Made by a program: the position numbers and the translations under genes. A stretch of DNA of 64,000 nt. Source: Rhodocyclaceae bacterium (GTDB lineage Bacteria; Pseudomonadota; Gammaproteobacteria; Burkholderiales; Rhodocyclaceae). The notes under the pieces are model-generated. The model worked only from the letters and a program-made list of their open reading frames with translations. It was not told the origin of the DNA and made no database searches. This document shows, in pieces, positions 8,765-16,498 of the stretch; positions within the stretch are counted from its first letter, which is position 1; each line of letters opens with the position of its first letter. The stretch covers positions 62,001 through 126,000 of the forward strand of contig JADKHX010000009.1 of assembly GCA_016721505.1 (NCBI GenBank). The letters are read 5' to 3'.

Positions 8765-9022
8765 ATGAAAGTTCTTGTTCCCAGCGCATTGCGCTCCTAT
8801 ACCGAAAGCAGCCAAACGGAGGCCAGTGGCGCGACGCTCGATGAAGTGTTGATGGATTTGGATATACAGTACCCTGGTATTCGTTTTCGCATAATCGACG
8901 AACAACAAAAAGTGCGGCGCCACATCCGCATCTTCGTCAATGGCGTGTCGGCTGAACTGTTGTCGCAGACGATGCACGCCAACGACGACGTGGTGATTGT
9001 GCAAGCGCTGAGTGGTGGTTAG
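8765..9022 (+). CDS. ThiS/MoaD family beta-grasp sulfur-carrier-like protein
   Basis: This small protein of 85 residues has a ubiquitin-like beta-grasp pattern and ends exactly in Gly-Gly (ALSGG), the tail that is adenylated and thiocarboxylated in MoaD and ThiS. The segment ATLDEVLMDLDIQYPGIRFRI and the late NDDVVIVQALSGG fit the MoaD-like branch. No E1-like activating enzyme or molybdopterin synthase large subunit is adjacent. The nearest partner is the Asp-box protein just upstream, so it may serve a pathway other than molybdopterin synthesis. Confidence 0.82.
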   Translation: MKVLVPSALRSYTESSQTEASGATLDEVLMDLDIQYPGIRFRIIDEQQKVRRHIRIFVNGVSAELLSQTMHANDDVVIVQALSGG

Positions 9023-9032
9023 AAAATCACTT

Positions 9033-9066
9033 AGTCACGGAATGCGAAAAGTCACGGAATGCGAAA
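9033..9066 (+). repeat. 17-bp perfect tandem duplication
   Basis: The 17-mer AGTCACGGAATGCGAAA occurs twice head to tail (9033-9049 and 9050-9066) between the ThiS/MoaD-like gene and repeat copy M2. Nothing in the sequence tells its function. Confidence 0.9.
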
Positions 9067-9072
9067 CACTAG

Positions 9073-9121
9073 TGACGGCGTATGGCCGATGAACGGGCCA
9101 GTCCCTCACCAGCGCCAACTG
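9073..9121 (+). repeat. Dispersed repeat, medium form, copy M2
   Basis: It begins TGACGGCGTATGGCC and ends CACCAGCGCCAACTG, about 20 bp before the VWA gene. The hairpin TGGCC...GGGCCA is retained, and the copy is nearly identical to M1 (other strand) and M3. Confidence 0.88.
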
Positions 9122-9140
9122 AGCAATTCACCAATCCCCA

Positions 9141-11177
9141 ATGAAAAATCGCCGTCTTTTCGCTGAAGAGTTGGTCGTCCGACTCGATGCGATTTTGTTC
9201 GCTTCGCCATCACATCGGGCCTTGAGCCGTGCGGCGATTTTGTTGGAGCCGCTAACGCGTGCGCAACAAGATTTGGTTTTGCAATGGGCGCGCATTGTGG
9301 CACTGACGGATGCCGAATTGGCGCATCAGGTTTGCATGTTGGCGGCGCAAGTTTTTCAGCGCACTGACGAAGCTGGATTTGTGGCCTGGCTCAAACGTGG
9401 GTTGATTGAATTCGATGCACACGGTGCAGTGACGGCGCATAAGGTTTTAGGCGATATTGACGAGTTTTGTCTCGACTATGCGGGGCAAGGCGCTGCGCGA
9501 TTGGCACAAGTCGAAGGGCGAGTTTCGCGACTGCTGCAAGCCTTGGGCGGTGATGATTTGCAGATTGTCGAGAGCCATATCGCATGGACGGATACCGCAT
9601 TTGTTTATTTGCCCGCACGCATCGCCACGCTGAGCGATCAGGCAAGTAATCGTCGACTCTATATCGCGACAGCGGTGATGTTGTGGGCGCAGATTCGCTA
9701 CGGAACTTTCAGCGAAGACATTGAATCGCAAGTGAATTTGTGGGCCGATCCGGCGCAAGCATTGTGCTGGCTGGCGGCGCTCGAAGCGGTGCGCCATGAA
9801 GCCTGTTTGGCCGAGGAATTACCGGGTCTTGCGGCTGAAATCGCGGCAGTTAGAGGGCCGTGGCCAGCATCATTGAAGGATGCAGCAAACCAGCTCAGCG
9901 CAACATCAACGATCACTGACAGTCTGCGTCTGCTCGAAGCGTTTCGCCTCGGTAATTTGCCGCCACCGAAACTTGCCTACCTTGGCATCTTGGATCCCGC
10001 CACCGTGATGAAAATTCGTCTGGAAAAGAATCAGCAGCCGCGCACTGTCGAGCGGACTGCCTCAAACACTTTGCGCGGTGTAGGTGGTGTGGGGCAGGGC
10101 GATGACGATTTTGCGCCGCTCGCGGCAGATGCGATGACTGACGATGGCGATGCGGCGGGAAGTATTGATGCGGTGGCAGGACAGACGCTGCAATCACCAC
10201 AAACCGAATCACCGGTTGGCAATCAAGCAGCAGGCGAGGGTGGGTGGCAGCCTGTTGCCGCCGACGCCCACGACCAGCAAATTTCCGTAACGCAAGCCGT
10301 GCAGCCCGATCAAATTTACGACGAATGGGACTACCACCGGCAGGCTTATCGGCGGCAGTGGTGTCGACTTTTTGAACATAAAGGTGAGTACGGCGACGCG
10401 GATTATGTAGGCGAAATTCGGCGTCGCCACGCAGCACAAATCCTCCAGATTCGCCGCCGCTTTGAGGCGTTGCGCGGTGAAGACAAGATGCTGCGCCGAC
10501 AAGCCGAGGGCGAAGAAATCGACCTTGATTCGCTAGTCGAAATGCTGGCCGATCAACACGCCGGTGCAGAAATCTCCCCACGACTATTTTGTCGCCGTCA
10601 ACGCATCGAACGTTCGCTCGCGGTAATGTTTATGGTCGATATGAGTGGCTCGACCAAGGGCTGGGTCAATGATGCTGAGCGCGAAGCATTGGTGATGCTG
10701 TGCGAGGCGCTTGAGGCTTTGGATGACCGTTACGCTATCTACGGGTTCTCGGGCTGGACGCGCACTCAATGCGATATATATCGCGTCAAAACTTTCGACG
10801 AACCATACAACAGCGAGGTAAAAAACCGTATCAGCGGCATCGTGGCGAAAGACTACACGCGGATGGGCGTGGCGATTCGGCATCTCTCAAAACTGCTGAG
10901 CGCGCAAGACACACGGCATAAATTATTGGTCACTTTGTCGGATGGCAGGCCAGATGATTTCGGCGACGAATATCGTGGCCACTACGGCATCGAAGACACC
11001 CGCCGCGCCTTGCAAGAAGCGCGCTACGCAGGCATTCGCCCTTACTGCGTGACCATCGACAGGCACGGCGCAGATTACTTAAAACGTCTCTATGGTGAAG
11101 CCAGCTATTCGGTGCTGGCTGATGTAACGAAACTGCCACTACGCTTGGCCGAGGTTTATCGGCGACTGACGAGCTAA
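9141..11177 (+). CDS. VWA-domain protein of the NorD/CbbO type
   Basis: The protein has 678 residues: a long helical N-terminal region, an Ala/Gly/Gln-rich low-complexity linker (about 300-390), and a C-terminal von Willebrand A domain with a complete MIDAS DMSGS (D500, S502, S504), followed by KDYTRMGVAIRHLS and LVTLSDGRPDDF. NorD/CbbO proteins pair with NorQ/CbbQ AAA ATPases to remodel metal enzymes. The likely partner is the ATPase gene at 2341, although here six genes lie between them. The target enzyme is unknown, as no nor or cbb structural gene is in the window. The start ATG is preceded by no strong ribosome binding site. Confidence 0.85.
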   Translation: MKNRRLFAEELVVRLDAILFASPSHRALSRAAILLEPLTRAQQDLVLQWARIVALTDAELAHQVCMLAAQVFQRTDEAGFVAWLKRGLIEFDAHGAVTAHKVLGDIDEFCLDYAGQGAARLAQVEGRVSRLLQALGGDDLQIVESHIAWTDTAFVYLPARIATLSDQASNRRLYIATAVMLWAQIRYGTFSEDIESQVNLWADPAQALCWLAALEAVRHEACLAEELPGLAAEIAAVRGPWPASLKDAANQLSATSTITDSLRLLEAFRLGNLPPPKLAYLGILDPATVMKIRLEKNQQPRTVERTASNTLRGVGGVGQGDDDFAPLAADAMTDDGDAAGSIDAVAGQTLQSPQTESPVGNQAAGEGGWQPVAADAHDQQISVTQAVQPDQIYDEWDYHRQAYRRQWCRLFEHKGEYGDADYVGEIRRRHAAQILQIRRRFEALRGEDKMLRRQAEGEEIDLDSLVEMLADQHAGAEISPRLFCRRQRIERSLAVMFMVDMSGSTKGWVNDAEREALVMLCEALEALDDRYAIYGFSGWTRTQCDIYRVKTFDEPYNSEVKNRISGIVAKDYTRMGVAIRHLSKLLSAQDTRHKLLVTLSDGRPDDFGDEYRGHYGIEDTRRALQEARYAGIRPYCVTIDRHGADYLKRLYGEASYSVLADVTKLPLRLAEVYRRLTS

Positions 11178-11376
11178 ATGAGGTGCTTGCCGCTGCAGAG
11201 CAGAGCTTATGCGACGCACCACTTTGTGAACGCGTAGCCGGGAGCCAGTGCAGAATCGACACGACACAGCGACACAGCATTTGAGCGGTATTTGCCGTTA
11301 GGCAAGGGCTTGCGACAACAGTAAATCAACGACACTTCCTTATTGAACGGCCGTTCCCCGTTGCTTGGCCCGGGCA

Positions 11377-11760
11377 TTATCGTTCGGAGCTATGAGGCGC
11401 TTCGGTAACGGTGAGATTTGCGGCGGTCGTTGTGGCCACATTTTGAGTGTCTGCATTTGTCGGCGCTGCACGCGTCGATATGGCGCTCACAGAACCGCCG
11501 GCTGACCCGATGGAAAAAATTTTGTTTTTCCCCGAGGTATTACCCACGGCCACCCCGATATTTACACTCGATGTGTCGCACATGTATGAGCCGATGTTGC
11601 CAGTGGATAGGGTGATTTTCACACTGGCGTCTGAAGTCAGCAACGGGCATTCGGTCTGAGCAATTGCTGTTGCGCCGAAATCGCTGGCGCCAACTGCAGC
11701 GATTGCTGAGTTTGTGAAACCAAGCGCGATGAGAATTGTTCCAAGTAGTAGTCTTTTCAC
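11377..11760 (-). CDS. Secreted hypothetical protein
   Basis: From the GTG at 11760 the product has about 127 residues and a standard signal peptide (VKRLLLGTILIALGFTNSAIAAVG). GGA lies roughly 8 bases upstream. A start at 11829 would put 23 extra residues before the signal peptide and looks less likely. The mature part is Ser/Thr/Ala rich, has two Cys (in TECPLL and YMCDTS) that could form a disulfide, and no motif I recognise. The 200 bp beyond its stop contain no gene; they include the 12-bp palindrome GAACGGCCGTTC near 11345. Confidence 0.55.
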   Translation of the reverse strand: MKRLLLGTILIALGFTNSAIAAVGASDFGATAIAQTECPLLTSDASVKITLSTGNIGSYMCDTSSVNIGVAVGNTSGKNKIFSIGSAGGSVSAISTRAAPTNADTQNVATTTAANLTVTEAPHSSER

Positions 11761-11875
11761 TTTTATTATCCAAAAATAGTTAGATGCAATACTTAACGGC
11801 ATCCACTGCAACATCCAATAGACACGCAACCAAAATTCGATTATGCGGAAATTTTACCGAAACATGTGTTTTGAG

Positions 11876-13669
11876 CTAGCTACCCGAAGTAGCAGCTAGT
11901 GCAGCCTTGTTCGCGATTTCAGTATCTGCTTCGAAAAGCGCTTCCAGCTCGCGACCTGCGTCCTGTGCAGTTTGTATCAACAGCGCTTCATCACGGTTGA
12001 CCGCGTACTGCGATTCAATTAGTCGGCAGTCGTATTCAGCGAATGTGCTGGTGGTGCGTTTTGCCGTTGCCGTATCCATACCCAGCGCCTGCAAAATGTC
12101 ACCGCCCAGATCAACGCTGGAAGCGAAGGTCTCGCGCATGATGTGTTCGACGCCTAAGTCACGCAAGCGAAAATAGTGAAACCGGTTGCGCGCGCGGGCA
12201 TATATTTTCAGGTGTGGAAAATGCTTGCGTACCATTGCCGCTGTCTTGAGCGATCCCTCGATTTCGTCAATGGCGAGAACAAATATTTCGGCCTTCTCGG
12301 CACCAGCAGCACGCAATAAGTCCAGCCGCGAAGCATCGCCGAAATGCACGCGGTTGCCAAACCGGCGTACGAAATCGACCTGCTCGAAGCTTGATTCCAA
12401 AACCGTCGACGAGACTTTTCGCATCCGCAATATCCGCGCCACAATCTGCCCGAAGCGCCCAAACCCGGCGATGATCACACGGTGATCGGTCTGCGTGATT
12501 TCATCAAATGCCCGCGTCGGCACGGTATCTAGCGCAGGTGCAATCCAGCGCTCATGCACGCCCAGAAATAACGGCGTGATTGCCATCGATAAGGTCACCA
12601 CCATGGCCAGCAAATCAGCGGTGTCGCCGTCCATCAACTGTTGCCCGTTGGCTAATGTCAGCAACACAAAGGCGAACTCGCCGCCTTGTGAGAGATAGAT
12701 CGCGAAGCGCCGGGACGCCGCATGCTCCATCCCGGAGAACCGCCCGAGGCAAAACAACACGGCGGCCTTAATGGCAATCAGCCCCAGTGCCAGACCGATC
12801 ACCAACGCCGGCTGCGTCGCGACCAGTCCGAGATTGGCCGACATCCCAACCGCGACAAAAAACAAGCCTAGTAAGACGCCTTTGAAAGGCTCGATGTTGG
12901 CTTCCAGTTCGTGGCGATATTCAGAATCGGCCAGCAAAACGCCGGCCAGAAAGGCGCCAAGTGACATACTCAATCCGGCGCTCTCCATACCCCAGGACAT
13001 TGCCACCACGATCAATAGCGTCGCCATCACCAAAAGCTCATGGCTGGCGGTCTGCGCCACCCGGCGTAGCAAAAAACGCAGCACCGGTCGCCCGCACAGC
13101 ACCACCGCCACTACAGCGGTAATCGACACCCAGGCAGGTGGACGTTGACTTGTTTCGGCCATTGGTGACAGCAAGGGGAAAATCGCCAACAGCGGAATGA
13201 CCGCCAAGTCCTGAAACAGCAGTACCGCAAATCCGTCACGACCATAGCGCGACGCGAGCTGCCTTTTCTCGGCAAGCATTTGCAACACAAAAGCCGTTGA
13301 GGACATTGACAATGCTAATCCGGCGATGAGGGCTGGTAGCGGTGTCAGTCCGAATGCCCAAGCGATTACCGCAATTGCAATCGTACTCAATGCCACCTGC
13401 GCCCCACCAAGACCAAAAACCACGCGCCGCAGCACCCAAAGTCGTGCCGGCTGCAATTCAAGGCCGATGATGAATAGCAGCAATACGACACCAAACTCGG
13501 TGGTGTGCATGATGGTTTCAGGCTCACCTAGCAACGCCAAACCAAAAGGCCCGATTACCACTCCAGCGAACAGATAGCCCATCACCGAAGCCAGTCCAAA
13601 GCGCTTGAGCAAGGGAACGGCGATGACGGCGGCGGAAAGCAGTACTACAACTTGAGATATGGGAGTCAT
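11876..13669 (-). CDS. Kef-type monovalent cation:proton antiporter (CPA2) with RCK domain
   Basis: The protein has 597 residues: a membrane half of about 12 hydrophobic segments typical of CPA2 exchangers (residues 1-380, with FAGVVIGPFGLALL and LLLFIIGLELQP), then a cytosolic RCK/TrkA-N nucleotide-binding domain (HRVIIAGFGRFGQIVARIL, residues about 395-515) and a variable tail. This matches KefB/KefC potassium efflux systems that protect against electrophiles. I cannot tell KefB from KefC, and no KefF/KefG ancillary gene is adjacent. It is divergent from htpG across a 252 bp region that holds repeat L2 and the htpG heat-shock promoter. Confidence 0.88.
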   Translation of the reverse strand: MTPISQVVVLLSAAVIAVPLLKRFGLASVMGYLFAGVVIGPFGLALLGEPETIMHTTEFGVVLLLFIIGLELQPARLWVLRRVVFGLGGAQVALSTIAIAVIAWAFGLTPLPALIAGLALSMSSTAFVLQMLAEKRQLASRYGRDGFAVLLFQDLAVIPLLAIFPLLSPMAETSQRPPAWVSITAVVAVVLCGRPVLRFLLRRVAQTASHELLVMATLLIVVAMSWGMESAGLSMSLGAFLAGVLLADSEYRHELEANIEPFKGVLLGLFFVAVGMSANLGLVATQPALVIGLALGLIAIKAAVLFCLGRFSGMEHAASRRFAIYLSQGGEFAFVLLTLANGQQLMDGDTADLLAMVVTLSMAITPLFLGVHERWIAPALDTVPTRAFDEITQTDHRVIIAGFGRFGQIVARILRMRKVSSTVLESSFEQVDFVRRFGNRVHFGDASRLDLLRAAGAEKAEIFVLAIDEIEGSLKTAAMVRKHFPHLKIYARARNRFHYFRLRDLGVEHIMRETFASSVDLGGDILQALGMDTATAKRTTSTFAEYDCRLIESQYAVNRDEALLIQTAQDAGRELEALFEADTEIANKAALAATSGS

Positions 13670-13733
13670 GGCATTTGCTGTGCTAGCTGGGGTGTTGATG
13701 ATGGCACAGCTAAGGGGATGGCGTGCTGCGACA

Positions 13734-13827
13734 GCGGCGAAACAAGGAATTCACAAAGCACTGCTTTGCGCCTGTGTATCGGTTCGGCTGTGCAAAGCCG
13801 ACACTCCGCACCGGCACCCACTGGCGA
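13734..13827 (+). repeat. Dispersed repeat, long form, copy L2
   Basis: This well-preserved long copy lies between the Kef gene and htpG. It starts GCGGCGAAACAAGG and ends CACCCACTGGCGA. Both internal hairpins are present: CAAAGC-ACT-GCTTTG (13754-13768) and CGGCT...AGCCG (13785-13800). Although intergenic, it is open in the same frame as the coding copies (reading GSAVQSRHSAPAPTGE). Confidence 0.9.
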
Positions 13828-13845
13828 ATTCTCGTCCCAACGGCA

Positions 13846-13873
13846 CTTGAAATCTCCCGGCACGCCCCCAAAT
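13846..13873 (+). promoter_or_regulatory. Sigma-32 (heat-shock) promoter of htpG
   Basis: CTTGAAA at 13846-13852 and CCCCAAAT at 13866-13873, separated by 13 bp, match the RpoH consensus closely (CTTGAAA, 11-16 bp, CCCCATNT). It lies about 50 bp before the htpG start codon, as expected for a heat-shock chaperone gene. Confidence 0.85.
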
Positions 13874-13921
13874 CCGTGCGAGCTTGCAATTTCGTGCCCC
13901 AACTTGTACTGAGGAAATCAC

Positions 13922-15871
13922 ATGAATACTGAAACCGCCAATCCCAGCACCCAAAGCCCACGCGAAACCTTGGGCTTCCAAACTGAGGTCAAACAACTGC
14001 TTCAATTGATGATTCATTCGCTGTATTCCAATCGTGAGATATTCCTGCGCGAACTGATCTCGAATGCTTCCGATGCGTGCGACAAATTGCGCTTTGAAGC
14101 TTTGAACAACGACGGCTTGTTTGAAGGTGATGCCGAACTCAAGATACGCGTGGCTTTTGACAAGGATGCGCGCACGCTGACGATTTCGGACAACGGCGTC
14201 GGTATGAGTCGTGATGAAGTCATTAGCAATTTGGGCACGATTGCCAAATCCGGTACGCGCGAGTTTTTTTCGAAGCTGTCTGGCGACCAGAAAAAAGACG
14301 CCAGCCTGATTGGGCAATTTGGTGTTGGCTTCTATTCATCCTTCATCGTGGCTGACAAAGTCACCGTGCTGACCCGTCGTGCCGGATTGCCGGCTAGTGA
14401 TGGCGTGCGTTGGGAATCGGAAGGCGCTGGGGATTTCACCATCGAGGCGAGCGAAAAAGCCGCCCGTGGCACGGAAATCACCCTGCATTTGCGCGCGGAA
14501 GGCCAGGATGATTTGCTCGCTAGTTACAAACTGCGTTCCATCATTCGCAAATATTCCGATCACATCATGCAGCCGATTGTGATGAAAAAAGAGGAATGGA
14601 ACGCCGAGGCCAAAGCGCAGGTGATGACCGATGAAGACGAAACCGTCAATCAGGCATCGGCTTTGTGGGCGCGCAACAAGAGCGACATTACGCCCGAGCA
14701 ATACATCGAGTTTTACAAGCACGTTGGCCATGATTTTGAAGACCCGTTGACTTGGACCCACGCTCGGATGGAAGGAAAGTCGGAATACACGCAATTGCTC
14801 TACATCCCATCGCGCGCACCTTTTGACATGTGGGATCGCAATGCACGGCATGGCATCAAGCTGTATGTACGACGCGTATTCATCATGGACGATGCCGAGC
14901 AATTGATGCCGACTTACTTGCGCTTCGTGCGCGGCGTAGTTGATTCGGCTGATTTGCCGCTGAATGTGTCGCGCGAGATTTTGCAAGAATCGAAAGACAT
15001 CGAATCGATTCGCAATGGCTGCTCGAAAAAAGTGCTGGGCATGCTTGCCGATCTGGCGAGCAGTGAGGAAGCAAGCGAGCAGGAAAAGTACACCAAATTC
15101 TGGGCTGAGTTTGGCCGGGTACTGAAGGAAGGTGTAGGCGAAGATTTTGCTAACAAAGAAAAAATCGCCAGTCTGTTACGTTTCGCGTCAACGCTGACCG
15201 ACACAACCGATGAGACCGTATCGCTGGCTGCTTACATCGCGCGCATGAAGCCAGAGCAGGAAAAGATTTATTTCGTTACCGCCGAGACCTTCAATGCGGC
15301 GAAAAACAGCCCACATCTGGAAGTCTTCCGTAAGAAAGGCATCGAAGTGCTGTTGCTTTCGGATCGGGTTGATGAATGGGTGGTTTCCAACCTCAGTGAA
15401 TTCGATGGCAAGGCTCTGGTGTCGGTAGCCAAAGGTGGTTTGGATCTAGGCAAACTGGAAGACGAAGCTGAGAAACAGGCTCAGGAAAAAGATGCTGGTG
15501 ACTTCAAAGAACTCACCGAGAAAATCGCCAAGTCTCTGGGTGAACGGGTCAAGGAGGTTCGTGTCACGCATCGGCTGACCGATTCGCCAGCGTGCCTAGT
15601 GGCCGATGAGCACGATGTGTCCGGCAATCTGGCGCGCATCTTGAAAGCGGCAGGACAAAATGCACCGGCATCGAAACCTATCTTGGAAATCAATCCTCAC
15701 CATCCTGTGGTTCTGCGAATGAAGGCAGAGGAAAGTCGTTTTGACGATTGGGCGGCGGTATTGTTCGACCAAGCATTGTTGGCCGAGGGCGGACATCTGG
15801 ACGACCCGGCGACTTTCGTCAAACGGATGAATCAGCTGATGTTGGATATGAGCGGAGCGTCGGCAAGCTAG
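13922..15871 (+). CDS. htpG: Chaperone HtpG (Hsp90)
   Basis: The protein has 649 residues and full-length similarity to bacterial Hsp90. The N-terminal GHKL ATPase has ELISNASDACDKLRFEAL, the ATP-binding ISDNGVGMSRDE and the lid motif IGQFGVGFYSSF. The middle domain includes YVRRVFIMDDAEQLMPTYLRFVRGVVDS and the catalytic-loop segment LPLNVSREILQES, and a C-terminal dimerisation domain follows. HtpG helps fold or protect client proteins in the cytoplasm, especially under heat. GAGG stands before the ATG. A sigma-32 promoter lies upstream and a strong terminator downstream, so this is probably a single-gene unit. Confidence 0.98.
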   Translation: MNTETANPSTQSPRETLGFQTEVKQLLQLMIHSLYSNREIFLRELISNASDACDKLRFEALNNDGLFEGDAELKIRVAFDKDARTLTISDNGVGMSRDEVISNLGTIAKSGTREFFSKLSGDQKKDASLIGQFGVGFYSSFIVADKVTVLTRRAGLPASDGVRWESEGAGDFTIEASEKAARGTEITLHLRAEGQDDLLASYKLRSIIRKYSDHIMQPIVMKKEEWNAEAKAQVMTDEDETVNQASALWARNKSDITPEQYIEFYKHVGHDFEDPLTWTHARMEGKSEYTQLLYIPSRAPFDMWDRNARHGIKLYVRRVFIMDDAEQLMPTYLRFVRGVVDSADLPLNVSREILQESKDIESIRNGCSKKVLGMLADLASSEEASEQEKYTKFWAEFGRVLKEGVGEDFANKEKIASLLRFASTLTDTTDETVSLAAYIARMKPEQEKIYFVTAETFNAAKNSPHLEVFRKKGIEVLLLSDRVDEWVVSNLSEFDGKALVSVAKGGLDLGKLEDEAEKQAQEKDAGDFKELTEKIAKSLGERVKEVRVTHRLTDSPACLVADEHDVSGNLARILKAAGQNAPASKPILEINPHHPVVLRMKAEESRFDDWAAVLFDQALLAEGGHLDDPATFVKRMNQLMLDMSGASAS

Positions 15872-15897
15872 TCCTTGTCCCGTTTGGTTGTAATGCA

Positions 15898-15929
15898 ACG
15901 GCGAGTGCTTTTCGGGCACTCGCCGTTTT
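15898..15929 (+). terminator. Rho-independent terminator after htpG
   Basis: ACGGCGAGTGC pairs with GCACTCGCCGT around the loop TTTTCGG, followed by a short T run. It lies 27 bp after the htpG stop. Confidence 0.9.
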
Positions 15930-15933
15930 CTTA

Positions 15934-15957
15934 TCAGCGTGTGGCCAGCGCCAACTG
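15934..15957 (+). repeat. Dispersed repeat, short form, copy S1
   Basis: It reads CAGCGTGTGGCCAGCGCCAA then CTGG. It matches copy M1 with the part between GGCC and the right end removed, so it looks like a deletion product of the medium form. It lies directly after the htpG terminator. Confidence 0.75.
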
Positions 15958-15976
15958 GCAAAAATGCGCGTTTGCG

Positions 15977-16405
15977 CTAGTGAACTGTTGAGGTTTTCTT
16001 TTTGACTTTGGCCGATGCGCTGCGTTTGGTTTTGCCTTTGCCTTTTTTCGGCGGTTCGATGCCGTGATCTTTCAGGCAGCTACGTAACGCAGTGCCTTGC
16101 AAGCTCTTACACGATTCTTTTGCATCTTGTTCCAACTGACAGCGTGTCGGATTAGGTGCGGCTTTGCAATCGGGCGGAGGCAACCGGGTGAGCAGGCAAT
16201 CGCGCTTGGCAGTACCGTGCAAATTGGCGCAAGCGGATATTGCATCGGCGCGGGCAAGGCAGCGCACGGGGTCGCGCGCTTGGGCGCAATCGTCCAATTC
16301 AGCGGTGACTTGGGCAGGCGTAGCGCCAGTGAATAGTGCGCAACTCACGGCGATGATGCCTTGCGTTAGGGCGACAAAAATTTTGCTTTTGACGATGGAA
16401 TTCAT
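15977..16405 (-). CDS. Cys-rich secreted protein with basic tail, function unknown
   Basis: The protein has 142 residues: a signal peptide (about residues 1-32, ending near GATPAQVTA), a central region with eight Cys arranged as four short units (DDCAQARDPVRC, ACANLHGTAKRDC, DCKAAPNPTRC, SCKSLQGTALRSC), and a strongly basic Lys/Ser/Ala tail of about 25 residues. The regular Cys spacing suggests a disulfide-bonded repeat fold in the periplasm or outside the cell. I do not recognise the family. It converges with htpG and is divergent from the GspE-like gene. Confidence 0.6.
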   Translation of the reverse strand: MNSIVKSKIFVALTQGIIAVSCALFTGATPAQVTAELDDCAQARDPVRCLARADAISACANLHGTAKRDCLLTRLPPPDCKAAPNPTRCQLEQDAKESCKSLQGTALRSCLKDHGIEPPKKGKGKTKRSASAKVKKKTSTVH

Positions 16406-16498
16406 AATCTCTCCGATGACAAGAGGGGAATGCGTCGCGGCATCATAGACGCATCCTGCGTTATAGTTGGCGTACGCGCTTTTCTATCGGCCACCGCC

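Noticed and set aside
13652..13912. An 86-codon open frame over repeat L2
   Set aside because: It is open because the element tolerates reading in most frames; it has no ribosome binding site or protein similarity.
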